From the NCBI RefSeq assembly GCF_016863515.1, contig NZ_BOPA01000011.1, forward strand, positions 124,001 through 188,000: a DNA stretch of 64,000 bases, written 5' to 3'. Positions 22,996-31,045 of this stretch are shown here, one piece after another. The notes below the pieces were generated by a model, which saw only the letters and a list, made by a program, of their open reading frames with translations, was not told the origin of the DNA and did no database searches. The position numbers and the translations under genes were made by a program. This stretch comes from Micromonospora gifhornensis (GTDB taxonomy: Bacteria > Actinomycetota > Actinomycetes > Mycobacteriales > Micromonosporaceae). Numbering within the stretch: the stretch's first letter is position 1; each line of letters begins with the position of its first letter.

Positions 22996-24309
22996 TCACC
23001 GCCGTACCGTCGAAACGGCAGTACTCCCGTCTTTCCGATCTTCGGGGGCCGGACGCGCTCGCCCTTCGGGGGCGGGGCGCGGTGCCGGGATCCGGGGTCG
23101 CGCCGGCTGCCCGGCCGGCGGGCTGAGCTGGCGTCCACGCCAGAGGTATGCGGCGGCGAGCAGGGTGACCAGCCCGACCGCGACGAACACCAACCGGTAG
23201 TCGAGCACGCCGACGACCAGGGCGCCGGCGCCGATCGAGAGCGCCTGCGGCACCCGGGTCACCGCCTCGGCCGCGGCGGCGGCCCGGCCGAGCACCTCGG
23301 GCGGGGTGCGTCGCTGCACAAGCGTGTGCAGGCCGACCAGGGTCAGCGGCAGCGACACACCGGCCATCAGCACGGCGGCGAAACCGAGCCACATGGTCGG
23401 GTACGCCAGTGCCAACGCGGCCGGCCCGAAGAACGCGACACCGGCGGCGAGCGTGCCCACCTCGCCGACCCGGCGCAGCACGGCGGCCGAGACCAGACCG
23501 CCGACCAGACCGCCGACGCCCTGCACGGTGACCAGCACTCCGACGAACGCCGCGTCCCGGCCCAGCCCGTGATCGACGTACGCGAAGATGAGCGACTCGG
23601 TGAAGCCCATCACCAGCGAGCCGAGCCCGTAGCCGACAAGCGCTCGGCGGATCGCCGGTTCGTCGACGAGGTGGCGCAGGCCCGCGACGAGTTGGACCCG
23701 CCAGCGCCGGGCGACCGGACAGTCCTCGGCCGGGTCGTCAGCCGACTCGGCGAGGGGTAGCCCGCCCACCACAGCGGCGGCGACCAGGAACCCGACGATC
23801 CCGACGGCGGCCAGCATGCCGCCACCGACAAGCGCGTAGAGCCCGGCACCGGCCAGCGGGCCGACCAGCCGCAGGCCCTGGCGCACCGTCTGGAGCACCC
23901 CGTTGGCATCGCCGAGCAGGTCGGTGGGGACGAGTTCCCGGATCAGTCGACTGAGCACCACGCCGACTGTGAGGTTCGCCAGTCCGTAGAGCGCGGCCAC
24001 CCCGTAGATGATCCACATGTCGCCCGCGTCGCGCACCGCGAGGAGCGGGGTGAGCAGCAGCGCCACGGCGAGGTTGGTGACCACGAAGACGCGACGCCGG
24101 GGGTACCGGTCGACGACCCAGCCGACCAGTGGTGCGAGCACCCGCGGGGCGATGATCACGAAGATGATGGCGCCGGCGAGGGCGTCCGATCCGGTCAGGT
24201 CCTTCACCCAGATGGCGAGTGCCAGCAGCAGCATCGACTCGGCGATCATGCTGGCCAGCAGTCCGCCGAAGAGCAGGCGGAAGTCCGGGCGTCTCAGGAC
24301 GGTGCGCAT
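22996..24309 (-). CDS. MFS transporter (MFS_3-like exporter)
   Basis: The 437-residue protein has about 12 membrane helices. It begins MRTVLRRPDFRLLFGGLLAS, a start typical of the enterobactin-exporter-like MFS group, and has the loop 2-3 motif VGWVVDRYPRRRVFV. A central cytoplasmic loop lies near residues 190-215, and the C-terminal tail is Pro/Arg-rich and disordered. Substrate is unknown; drug or siderophore export is usual in this group. The ribosome binding site is GGAGGG. It is divergent from the Scr1-type regulator, 217 bp away, which could regulate it, but no operator was identified. Confidence 0.87.
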   Translation of the reverse strand: MRTVLRRPDFRLLFGGLLASMIAESMLLLALAIWVKDLTGSDALAGAIIFVIIAPRVLAPLVGWVVDRYPRRRVFVVTNLAVALLLTPLLAVRDAGDMWIIYGVAALYGLANLTVGVVLSRLIRELVPTDLLGDANGVLQTVRQGLRLVGPLAGAGLYALVGGGMLAAVGIVGFLVAAAVVGGLPLAESADDPAEDCPVARRWRVQLVAGLRHLVDEPAIRRALVGYGLGSLVMGFTESLIFAYVDHGLGRDAAFVGVLVTVQGVGGLVGGLVSAAVLRRVGEVGTLAAGVAFFGPAALALAYPTMWLGFAAVLMAGVSLPLTLVGLHTLVQRRTPPEVLGRAAAAAEAVTRVPQALSIGAGALVVGVLDYRLVFVAVGLVTLLAAAYLWRGRQLSPPAGQPARPRIPAPRPAPEGRARPAPEDRKDGSTAVSTVRR

Positions 24310-24526
24310 TGATCCCTCCGGGGGTGGCGCGACGGGCGCGGCAGACGCCCCACACCACAGCGCCGCAGGTCACGGCGGGGCCCCTGTGCTGTCGGGTCTG
24401 CGCAATTCTGGAGACACGCCCTCGCCGGAACCTCCGGCGCCGGTCGCGACGTCCATACTGACCGTGGGGGGCGACTTTCATACAGTTACCGTCGCGTCTG
24501 CGGCGGTCGACGGAAAAGAGGACACC

Positions 24527-25507
24527 GTGCCTCCAGCCTCACCCGGCCCGATCCTGCGCCGTCGCCGGCTCGGCCTTGAGCTGCGTCGTCTGCGCGAGGC
24601 CGCCGGCCTGACCGGGGACCAGGTCATCGACCACATCGGCTGGGCCTCCGCGTCGAAGTTGTCCCGGCTGGAGAACGGACGCAGCCGGCCCGACCCGCAG
24701 GACGTCCGAGACCTGCTCGACCTCTACCGGGTCGATGCGGCGCTACGGGCCGAACTGCTCGGCATCACGCAGGAAGCGGGCGACATCCGTGGCTGGTTGA
24801 AGAACTTCCCGGCCATGACGCGGCAGCAGCGCAGCTTCGCCGAACTGGAGGCGGGTTGCGTCGAGATCTCCGAGTACAACCCGGTCCTGGTGCCAGGGCT
24901 GTTGCAGACCATCGGGTACGCCCGGATGCGGATCACCTCGGCCTGGCAGGTCGACCGGGAGGCCGGCGATCCGGAGGTCGGCGAGGACATCGACACCGAG
25001 ATCAAGGCGCGGCTGGCCCGCCAGTCGCTGCTCACCCGGGACACCGACGCGCCCCGCTACACAGCGGTGCTGGAGGAGGCTGCGCTCAGTCACCGGGCCG
25101 GGCCGCCCGAGGTGCTCCGGGAGCAGATGACGCAGCTGTGCGAGCTGGCCATGCTGCCGAACGTCACGCTGCACGTGCTGCTGCGCGACACGCCGATCGG
25201 CCAGTGGTACCTGCCACCGACGGCGTTCTCCCTCTACCGGTTCGCCGACCCGCTCGATCCGGAGACGCTTGCCATCGAAGGTGGCTTCACCGACGTCATG
25301 TCGACCGAGGTAATCGCCCTAAATCGCTATAAAGTGGCGTTCGAGTGGCTATGCACGGCGGCGCTGTCCGCCAAAGACACCGTTTCCTGGCTGATGGAGT
25401 CGACGGAACGGCTGTCCGAGGCGGTGGTCCCGTCCACCGTGGTAGGTGGTTCGGCAACGGCGCCGACCCAGCGCCGCGGCTCCGCCGAGCGCCTGACGGA
25501 ACGGTGA
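24527..25507 (+). CDS. XRE-type HTH regulator with DUF5753 (Scr1 family)
   Basis: The 326-residue protein has an N-terminal helix-turn-helix (LGLELRRLREAAGLTGDQV with SASKLSRLENGRSRP), then the DUF5753 domain (EISEYNPVLVPGLLQTIGYA, LRDTPIGQWYLPPTAFSLY). A Ser/Thr/Ala-rich tail follows. Start is GTG after AAGAGG. This is the WhiJ/Scr1-like class, abundant and paralogous in sporulating actinobacteria, almost always paired with a DUF397 gene as here. Roles reported for relatives include development and antibiotic control; a specific role cannot be read from sequence. Confidence 0.92.
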   Translation: MPPASPGPILRRRRLGLELRRLREAAGLTGDQVIDHIGWASASKLSRLENGRSRPDPQDVRDLLDLYRVDAALRAELLGITQEAGDIRGWLKNFPAMTRQQRSFAELEAGCVEISEYNPVLVPGLLQTIGYARMRITSAWQVDREAGDPEVGEDIDTEIKARLARQSLLTRDTDAPRYTAVLEEAALSHRAGPPEVLREQMTQLCELAMLPNVTLHVLLRDTPIGQWYLPPTAFSLYRFADPLDPETLAIEGGFTDVMSTEVIALNRYKVAFEWLCTAALSAKDTVSWLMESTERLSEAVVPSTVVGGSATAPTQRRGSAERLTER

Positions 25508-25567
25508 GGCAACACCGGACGACAGCCCAGCCACTCTTCGGTGTCGATCGACCTCAGGAGCACAACG

Positions 25568-25801
25568 ATGAACGAAATCCGCAACACCTCCGTCCTCGCC
25601 CAACTCGCCGACGCGCCCTGGCGCACCAGCACGCGCAGCCAGACCTCCAACTGCGTCGAGGTCGCACCGCTGCGCAACGGCCCCGCGGCGGTGGCGCTGC
25701 GCGACAGCAAGGACCGCGGTGGTCCGGTGCTGCTGTTCAACCGCGCCGGCTGGCTGGGCTTCATCTCCGGCGCCAAGAACGGGCAGTTCGATCTGAACTG
25801 A
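25568..25801 (+). CDS. DUF397 domain protein
   Basis: The 77-residue protein contains the DUF397 core (WRTSTRSQTSNCVEVAP, then VALRDSKDRGGPVLLFNRAGW and FISGAKNGQFD). The start at 25568 has CAGGAG at a good distance; an upstream in-frame ATG at 25541 has none. DUF397 proteins are small partners, possibly antagonists, of Scr1-type regulators. The pair here is adjacent and co-oriented, 60 bp apart. Confidence 0.92.
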   Translation: MNEIRNTSVLAQLADAPWRTSTRSQTSNCVEVAPLRNGPAAVALRDSKDRGGPVLLFNRAGWLGFISGAKNGQFDLN

Positions 25802-25823
25802 ACCGAACTCGCGTACGCCCGAT

Positions 25824-25853
25824 GGGGTCGCCGGCATCGGTGCCGGCGGCCCC
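25824..25853 (+). terminator. Terminator behind the DUF397 gene
   Basis: A 13-bp stem with one G-T pair (GGGGTCGCCGGCA / TGCCGGCGGCCCC) and a TCGG loop is followed by TTGTCGTT. Confidence 0.75.
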
Positions 25854-26018
25854 TTGTCGTTCGGCGAGCCCGACGAGCAGGGGTCGGATGATCGGACGAG
25901 CCTGCACCCCAATCCGAGCGTTCCACTTGATGAGATGCGATTGCGGCGTAGCATGACGGATGTACCTGACGTGGAAGTTCCATCAACTCCACCCGTCGCG
26001 GCACATCCGGAGACCCAC

Positions 26019-26291
26019 ATGCGGTTCCTGATCGTTCGCACAAGCATCCGCGCCGCCGCCGAAGCCGACATCACGGCCGCCTGGGCCGAAGGCCACCGGC
26101 TGCGGGACGAGACCATCCGACCCGAGCCGCGCCGCCAGGTCGTGCACGCCGAAGACCGCGACGCCGCCTTCGTGCTGGCCCGCGCGTTCGCCACGGTCGG
26201 CGCCGTACGTTCCGGCAGACAGCGGATCAAGGTGCTGCCGCTGGACGACCCGGGGCGACGGCAGAAACTCCCGGACGACCCCGGCACCTGA
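26019..26291 (+). CDS. Small hypothetical protein MRFLIVRTS
   Basis: This 90-residue frame starts at ATG with GGAG at exactly 6-nt spacing, which decides the start against in-frame ATGs at 25854, 25935 and 25953 that lack a site. The chain begins MRFLIVRTSIRAAAEADITA and is rich in Arg, Ala and Asp. A predicted alpha/beta pattern ends with GRQRIKVLPLDDPGRRQ. There is no membrane helix or known motif. I do not recognise a family. It is separated from the DUF397 gene by a terminator, so it is probably independent. Confidence 0.55.
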   Translation: MRFLIVRTSIRAAAEADITAAWAEGHRLRDETIRPEPRRQVVHAEDRDAAFVLARAFATVGAVRSGRQRIKVLPLDDPGRRQKLPDDPGT

Positions 26292-26366
26292 CAGCCACAC
26301 TCGTCCGTCGTGGTCGACCGGCTCCCCCGCCGCGTTCCTCACCCAGCCGACCACGACGGCCCGTGT

Positions 26367-26410
26367 CCCCGGCCCGTGACCGCCGCGGCAACGACGGTCA
26401 CGGGTCGGGG
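26367..26410. terminator. Bidirectional terminator between the small orphan and nudC
   Basis: A 16-bp inverted repeat with one mismatch/wobble (CCCCGGCCCGTGACCG versus CGGTCACGGGTCGGGG) surrounds a 12-nt loop in the 148-bp gap between convergent genes. Confidence 0.7.
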
Positions 26411-26439
26411 CCGCACTCCCCCGACAGGTTCCGCCCGTC

Positions 26440-27453
26440 TCAGCAGTGGCCGTCGAACCAGCGGTGGATCAGGAACAACGCGATCGACGACGGTGGGGGC
26501 AGGCGTAGCTCGGCACCGCCCACGTCCACCGGCCGACCGGCCAGCGCCGCGCCGATCTCCTGCCGGGTGAACCAGCGGGCCTCGGCGATCTCGGCGGCAT
26601 CGACCCGTACCGGATGCGCCGGGTCCGCGGTCGCCAGGAACCCGAGCATCAACGAGCCGGGAAACGGCCACGCCTGACTTGTCACGTACGTGACGTCGGT
26701 GACCGGGACACCGACCTCCTCGTGGACCTCCCGCAGCACCGTCGCCTCGGCCGACTCGCCGGGCTCCACATAGCCGGCCAGGCAGGAGAAGCGGCGTTGC
26801 CCGGGGGTGCTCGGCCAACTGGCGTTGTTGCCGAGCAGGCACCGCCCCTCGGCGCCGTCGACACCGTCGTGCACCAGCACGATCATCGCCGGATCGGTAC
26901 GCGGCCAGATCCGCTCGCCCCGGCTGTCCACCCGGGACCAGCCCCCCTCGTTCGTCCGGGTCGGCTCGCCCGTGACGGGGTGGTACAGGTGCCGCAGGTG
27001 CCAGTTGGTCAACGCCAGTGCCGTGGTGAACAGGCCGGCGTCCCGGTCACCGAGCAGGTGGCCGATCTGCCGCAGGTTGACCGCCCGGGTGTCCGGCGCT
27101 ATCGGCAGTTCGGTGTGTACGCAGAACACCGGCACGCCGTCCGGCTCCACACCCAGGAACATCGCCTCGGCAGCGAGCTCCGGCGGCAGACCGTCGGCCT
27201 CGACGAGGACCAGGCTCGGCAGGTCGGTGTCGGTACGCACCAGGGCGCGTCCGCCGGCCTCGACGTCCAGCACCAGCACCCGTGCCCCGCTCCAGGCCCC
27301 GGCCAGCCAGTCGGTGTCGGTGCGCCGGTGCGCCGCCCGGTCCAGCGTGGAGCGGGCCAGCGGCGGAGCGGCCTCACCGCCCGATCCGGTGCCCTGCCCG
27401 ACGCCACCCCGATCAGTGCCACCGCCCGAGCGGGTGGCAGCTCGCGGAATCAT
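26440..27453 (-). CDS. nudC: NAD+ diphosphatase (NudC-type Nudix hydrolase) lacking zinc cysteines
   Basis: The 337-residue protein has the NudC three-part layout. An N-terminal domain is followed by a degenerate zinc-ribbon region and a Nudix domain with a full Nudix box, GYVEPGESAEATVLREVHEEVG, cited here as residues around 215-237. The NudC-specific SQAWPFPGSLMLGF segment follows. Such enzymes hydrolyse NADH/NAD+ and can remove NAD caps from RNA. The zinc ribbon usually has two CxxC pairs; here the equivalent stretch (LRHLYHPVTGEPTRTNEGGW and following) has no cysteine. ATG overlaps the stop of the upstream M16 gene as ATGA, so it is the third gene of a coupled operon. Confidence 0.88.
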   Translation of the reverse strand: MIPRAATRSGGGTDRGGVGQGTGSGGEAAPPLARSTLDRAAHRRTDTDWLAGAWSGARVLVLDVEAGGRALVRTDTDLPSLVLVEADGLPPELAAEAMFLGVEPDGVPVFCVHTELPIAPDTRAVNLRQIGHLLGDRDAGLFTTALALTNWHLRHLYHPVTGEPTRTNEGGWSRVDSRGERIWPRTDPAMIVLVHDGVDGAEGRCLLGNNASWPSTPGQRRFSCLAGYVEPGESAEATVLREVHEEVGVPVTDVTYVTSQAWPFPGSLMLGFLATADPAHPVRVDAAEIAEARWFTRQEIGAALAGRPVDVGGAELRLPPPSSIALFLIHRWFDGHC

Positions 27454-28796
27454 GCCGGCACCGGCGCGGTCTCGATCGAGGTCAGGGTGCCCAGTGAGTC
27501 CGCGATCCGCTCGGCGTCGCCGAGTACCACGGTGACCGCCCGCGACGGGGCGAGGTGACGGGCCGCCACCGCGGCGACGTCGTCGACTGTCGCCTTGGCC
27601 AGTCGGGCCGCGTGCTCGGACAGGAAGTCCAGGCGCAGTCCGTTGCCGGCGTACGCACTGACCAGCGACGCCAGCCCAGCCTGGGTGGAGACCCCCAGTT
27701 GGAGGGTGCCGAGAGCGTACTGCCGGGCCTGCTCCAACTCCTCCTCGCTCGGTGCCAGGGTGGCGAGCCGACCCAACTCGTAGTGGGTCTCCAGCAGCGC
27801 CGGTGCGGTCACCTCGGTGGCCACCTCGGCGGCGGCCATCAGCAGCGAGCCGGCCACCGAATGCTCCACGAACGAGTGCGGGCCGTACGTGTAGCCCTTG
27901 TCCTCCCGGATGTTCTCCACCCAACGCGAGGAGAAGTAGCCACCGAAGATCAGGTTGGCCAGTTGCAGTGCGGCGTGGTCGGGATGGGTACGCGGCACCG
28001 CCGGCAACGCCATCCGCAGCGACGACTGCACCGAGCCGGGCCGGTCGATCAGCAGCAGCGGACCGGGCACCAGTGGCGGGGCAGGTGGCGGCGTGGCGGA
28101 GTGTCCGTCACCGCTCCAGCCGCCGAGTGCCTTCTCGGCCGCGTCCAGGGCCCGCTCCGGCCGTACGTCGCCGACCAGCACGAGGACCGCACCGGCCGGG
28201 TGCACCCGCTGGGCGTGCAGCGTACGCAGGGCCGCCGGCCGGACCGCGCGTACCTGCTCGGGCTCCGGCGTCTGCACCGCGTACGGGTGCTTGCCGTAGA
28301 TCCGCTTGAGCAGCGCGGTACGGACCAGGTGGGCCGGCTGGCTGCGGGCGACCTGAATGCCGTCGATCATGCGGTCGCGTTCGGTGGCCACCCACTCGGC
28401 CGGGTAGTTGGCGCCGGTGAGCACCTCGGCGAGGATCTCCAGCAGGCGATCCAGACCGGTGGCCAGGCCGGTGCCGGAGAGCATCAGCCGATCCGGGTCG
28501 AGCCCGGCGGAGAGCCCGCCACCGATCTTCTGCAACTCGGCGGCGATCTGCACACTGCTCATCGTCTCCGTGCCGGAGAGCAGCGTCTGCGCGAGCAGTT
28601 GGCCCCGGGCCAGGTGCGCACGGCCGAACGGCATCCAGAGCCGCAGCTCGACGAGCGGCACCGCCGAACGGCGTACGGCGATCACGGTGAGCCCGTTGCC
28701 GAGCGTCCGCTCGGCCTGGCTCGGCAGCTTGAGCCGACGGGTCGGACCGAGCGGCGGCAGGGCCCTCGCACTCAACGGGCTGTCTCCTTCGTTCAT
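27450..28796 (-). CDS. M16 family peptidase subunit without active-site motif
   Basis: The 448-residue protein has the two-lobe M16 (pitrilysin/MPP) fold pattern, with RTLGNGLTVIAVRRSAVPLV at the N-terminus and the Gly-rich LIFGGYFSSRWVENIREDKG with YTYG in the second lobe. The zinc motif HxxEH is missing; the equivalent region reads RAHLARGQLLAQTLLSG. It is therefore the probable non-catalytic partner of the next upstream gene, as in MPP alpha/beta-like bacterial pairs. Its start overlaps the stop of the catalytic subunit (ATGA), and its own stop overlaps nudC. Confidence 0.9.
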   Translation of the reverse strand: MNEGDSPLSARALPPLGPTRRLKLPSQAERTLGNGLTVIAVRRSAVPLVELRLWMPFGRAHLARGQLLAQTLLSGTETMSSVQIAAELQKIGGGLSAGLDPDRLMLSGTGLATGLDRLLEILAEVLTGANYPAEWVATERDRMIDGIQVARSQPAHLVRTALLKRIYGKHPYAVQTPEPEQVRAVRPAALRTLHAQRVHPAGAVLVLVGDVRPERALDAAEKALGGWSGDGHSATPPPAPPLVPGPLLLIDRPGSVQSSLRMALPAVPRTHPDHAALQLANLIFGGYFSSRWVENIREDKGYTYGPHSFVEHSVAGSLLMAAAEVATEVTAPALLETHYELGRLATLAPSEEELEQARQYALGTLQLGVSTQAGLASLVSAYAGNGLRLDFLSEHAARLAKATVDDVAAVAARHLAPSRAVTVVLGDAERIADSLGTLTSIETAPVPA

Positions 28797-30106
28797 GACC
28801 GGCCACCGCCGGGGATGACCTCGACAGATGCGCGGCGCTCCGGGCGCAGGGTGGCGGCGGCGGCGCGGATCTGCTCGTCGGTGACCGAGCCGACCAGCCG
28901 GGGCAGTTCGTTGAGCAGTCCCGGCTCACCGCGTTGCTGCTCCAGCACCGCCATCCGCAACGCGCGGCCGAGCACCGCGTCGGTGTCGCGCAGCAGGTGG
29001 GTGGCCATCCTGGCCTGGGTACGGGCCAGTTCCCCGTCGGCCAGCCCGTCGGTGGCCAGCCGGTCCAACTCCTCGTCGACGGTGCGCAGCACCTTGTCCA
29101 CATCGCCACCCGGCGGCAGGTGCGCCTGCAACAGCAGGGCCGTGGGGTCGCGCACGTCGAACGGGTCGCCCAGGAAGCCCAGGTAGCCGCCGACGCTTGT
29201 CACCGTCCGGTCGCGCTGCACCAGCCGTTCGACCAGCCGGGAGGCGTCACCGTCGGTGAGCACCTCGGCCAGCACCACGTACGGCAGGTAGGCGGCGAAG
29301 TCATTGATCGGGTCGGGCACCCGCCACCCCGACGCCACCGCCGGTAGCGGCGCCAACTGGTCGGTGTACGCGGTGCGCCGCTCGACCGTCAGTTCCGGCT
29401 CGGCGAAGTCCGGGCGTTGCGGCGCCGGGCGGGCCGGCACGTCACCGAAGTGCCGCTCGATCAGCGTGGTCGCCTCGGCCACGTCGATGTCGCCGCTGAC
29501 CGCCAGCACGGCGTTACCGCTGGCGTAGTAGTGCCGGAAGAAGTCGGCGGCGTCGGCGACGGTGGCCGATTCGAGGTCGACGAAGGAGCCGTAGCCGTCA
29601 TGTGCGTTGGGGAAGGTGTCGAACATGACCGGCGGCAGGGTCAGCCACGGGAACCCGCCGTACGGCCGGTTGAGCACGTTGACCCGGATCTCCTCCTTGA
29701 CCACGTCGACCTGGTTGCGCAGGTTCTCCTCGGTCAACCGAGGGCCGCGCATCCGGTCGGCCTCGAGGAACAGCGCCCGCTCCAGCGCGTTGCTCGGCAG
29801 GGTCTCGAAGTAGTCGGTGTAGTCCAGGTGGGTGGAGCCGTTGAAGGTGCCACCGGCACCCTGCACGTGCCGGAAGTGCGCGAGCTTCTCCAGATTCTCC
29901 GAGCCCTGGAACATCAGGTGCTCGAAGAGGTGGGCGAAGCCCGTACGCCCCTCGGGCTCGGAACGGATGCCCACGTCGTAGACGACCGCCACCCCGATGA
30001 CCGGGGCGCTGCGATCGGGGGTGAGGACCACCCGCAGGCCGTTGTCGAGAGTGAACCGCTCGACCGGATACCTGGTCGCTGGGATTTTCGCTTTGCGCGT
30101 CGGCAC
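28793..30106 (-). CDS. M16 family zinc metallopeptidase, catalytic subunit
   Basis: The 437-residue protein carries the inverted zinc motif H59-L-F-E62-H63 in GFAHLFEHLMFQGS, with a downstream Glu ligand in VVKEEIRVNV about 75 residues on. E62 is the catalytic base. The second lobe follows from about residue 230. There is no signal peptide, so action is likely cytoplasmic. The GTG start gives MPTRKAKIPATRYPVERFTL, matching the first beta-strand of the family. It is first in the M16-M16-nudC operon; all three genes overlap by 4 nt. Confidence 0.93.
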   Translation of the reverse strand: MPTRKAKIPATRYPVERFTLDNGLRVVLTPDRSAPVIGVAVVYDVGIRSEPEGRTGFAHLFEHLMFQGSENLEKLAHFRHVQGAGGTFNGSTHLDYTDYFETLPSNALERALFLEADRMRGPRLTEENLRNQVDVVKEEIRVNVLNRPYGGFPWLTLPPVMFDTFPNAHDGYGSFVDLESATVADAADFFRHYYASGNAVLAVSGDIDVAEATTLIERHFGDVPARPAPQRPDFAEPELTVERRTAYTDQLAPLPAVASGWRVPDPINDFAAYLPYVVLAEVLTDGDASRLVERLVQRDRTVTSVGGYLGFLGDPFDVRDPTALLLQAHLPPGGDVDKVLRTVDEELDRLATDGLADGELARTQARMATHLLRDTDAVLGRALRMAVLEQQRGEPGLLNELPRLVGSVTDEQIRAAAATLRPERRASVEVIPGGGRS

Positions 30107-30192
30107 GGTCCGACCCTAGCGTCTCGACGGCTACGCGCGGGAGGAACCGTTGTGCGCTGGTGCCGAGGCCGGCCGTGCCGTGAGTGCCGGAA

Positions 30193-30381
30193 TCAGCCGG
30201 CCGTGCTGACCACGGACTCGGGGGGAACCGGTGGACCCTGGAGATCCACCAGACTGGAGGGCGCGGACCCGCCGGGAGTGACCGGCCAGGGCGTGAACGC
30301 CGCCACTGTGGCCAGCAGCAGTCCGACGACCGCCATCGCCACCACCAACAGCAGCTCACGTGCCGCCGCCGAGCCCACCAT
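30193..30381 (-). CDS. Small single-helix membrane protein
   Basis: This is a 62-residue protein. The ATG at 30381 has GGAGG at 8-nt spacing; the in-frame ATG 10 codons upstream does not. It has one hydrophobic segment (LLLVVAMAVVGLLLATVAAF, residues 9-28) and a Pro/Ser/Val-rich C-terminal tail that should face outside. No family is recognised. It lies 86 bp upstream of the M16 operon on the same strand and could be its first gene. Confidence 0.6.
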   Translation of the reverse strand: MVGSAAARELLLVVAMAVVGLLLATVAAFTPWPVTPGGSAPSSLVDLQGPPVPPESVVSTAG

Positions 30382-30525
30382 AGGTCCTACCTCCCCCGTG
30401 CCAAGCCGCATCTGCGCTTGCCCCCCGAGGCCAGCCTCACCCGGCCCGGGAATGCTGACAGTCAGCCACCCGACGCTTCAACGACTGATTCCCGACTCAG
30501 GATGCGGAGGAGTGCGCCCGAATGT

Positions 30526-30581
30526 GCGAACGGTCGGGTCACACCGGCCAGACGTTCACCGGACGTGACCCGACCGTTCGC
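30526..30581 (-). terminator. Terminator downstream of the cold-shock gene
   Basis: It has a perfect 17-bp inverted repeat (arms GCGAACGGTCGGGTCAC and complement) with a 22-nt loop that itself can close by CCGG/CCGG pairing. It lies 27 bp after the cold-shock stop. The 115 bp between it and the next gene are otherwise featureless. Confidence 0.75.
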
Positions 30582-30608
30582 GATCAGGAAGTGTGTGTCG
30601 CCCTGAGG

Positions 30609-30812
30609 TCAGAGCGGACGGATGTTCTCCGCCTGCGGGCCCTTCTGGCCCTGGACGACCTCGAACTCGACCCGCTGGTTCTCGTCCAGGCTCCGGTAGC
30701 CGGAGGACTGGATCGCCGAGAAGTGGGCGAAGACGTCAGCGCCGCCGCCGTCCGGGGTGATGAAACCGAAGCCCTTGTCAGCGTTGAACCACTTGACGGT
30801 GCCAATAGCCAT
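30609..30812 (-). CDS. CspA-family cold-shock protein
   Basis: This 67-residue single-domain OB-fold protein has RNP-1 KGFGFI and RNP-2 DVFAHFSAI. It begins [20 protein letters not shown], the standard start of the family. The GGAG lies 11 nt before the ATG, a rather long spacing. It binds single-stranded RNA/DNA and acts as an RNA chaperone. It has a long leader with several stems, described at 30840-31023. Monocistronic. Confidence 0.96.
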   Translation of the reverse strand: MAIGTVKWFNADKGFGFITPDGGGADVFAHFSAIQSSGYRSLDENQRVEFEVVQGQKGPQAENIRPL

Positions 30813-30839
30813 GCTTGTTACGTCTCCTTGACGGAACGT

Positions 30840-31023
30840 CGATCCCGCACCTGTTGCGGGATCGGAGAGAGGAGTGCGCCGGGCGGACCTGCCCGGAACA
30901 CCTGTCGCTTCTGGTCGCCCCGCCCGGAGAACTCCGGACACAACAAAGTGCGCCTGGGGCTAAGTTCAACCAGGCGCACACAGAGCTGGTAACCAAAACT
31001 CGCAACGCGAGGCACGTTACCAG
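30840..31023 (-). promoter_or_regulatory. Structured 5' leader of the cold-shock gene
   Basis: Three inverted repeats lie upstream of the start: a perfect 10-bp stem (CGATCCCGCA, 30840-30864) just before the ribosome binding site, a 9-bp stem (TGCGCCTGG, 30949-30978), and 8-bp arms CTGGTAAC/GTTACCAG (30986-31023). The promoter is unclear. Such leaders in cspA-type genes change fold with temperature; here that is inference. Confidence 0.45.
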
Positions 31024-31045
31024 CGCTCCGAGCCCGCAGCAAGTG

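Noticed and set aside
25854..26018. N-terminal extension of the small MRFLIVRTS protein
   Set aside because: None of the three upstream ATGs has a ribosome binding site, while 26019 has GGAG at 6-nt spacing.
30544..30564. CCGG-rich palindrome as a separate operator
   Set aside because: It is the loop of the 17-bp stem at 30526-30581 and is better explained as part of the terminator.
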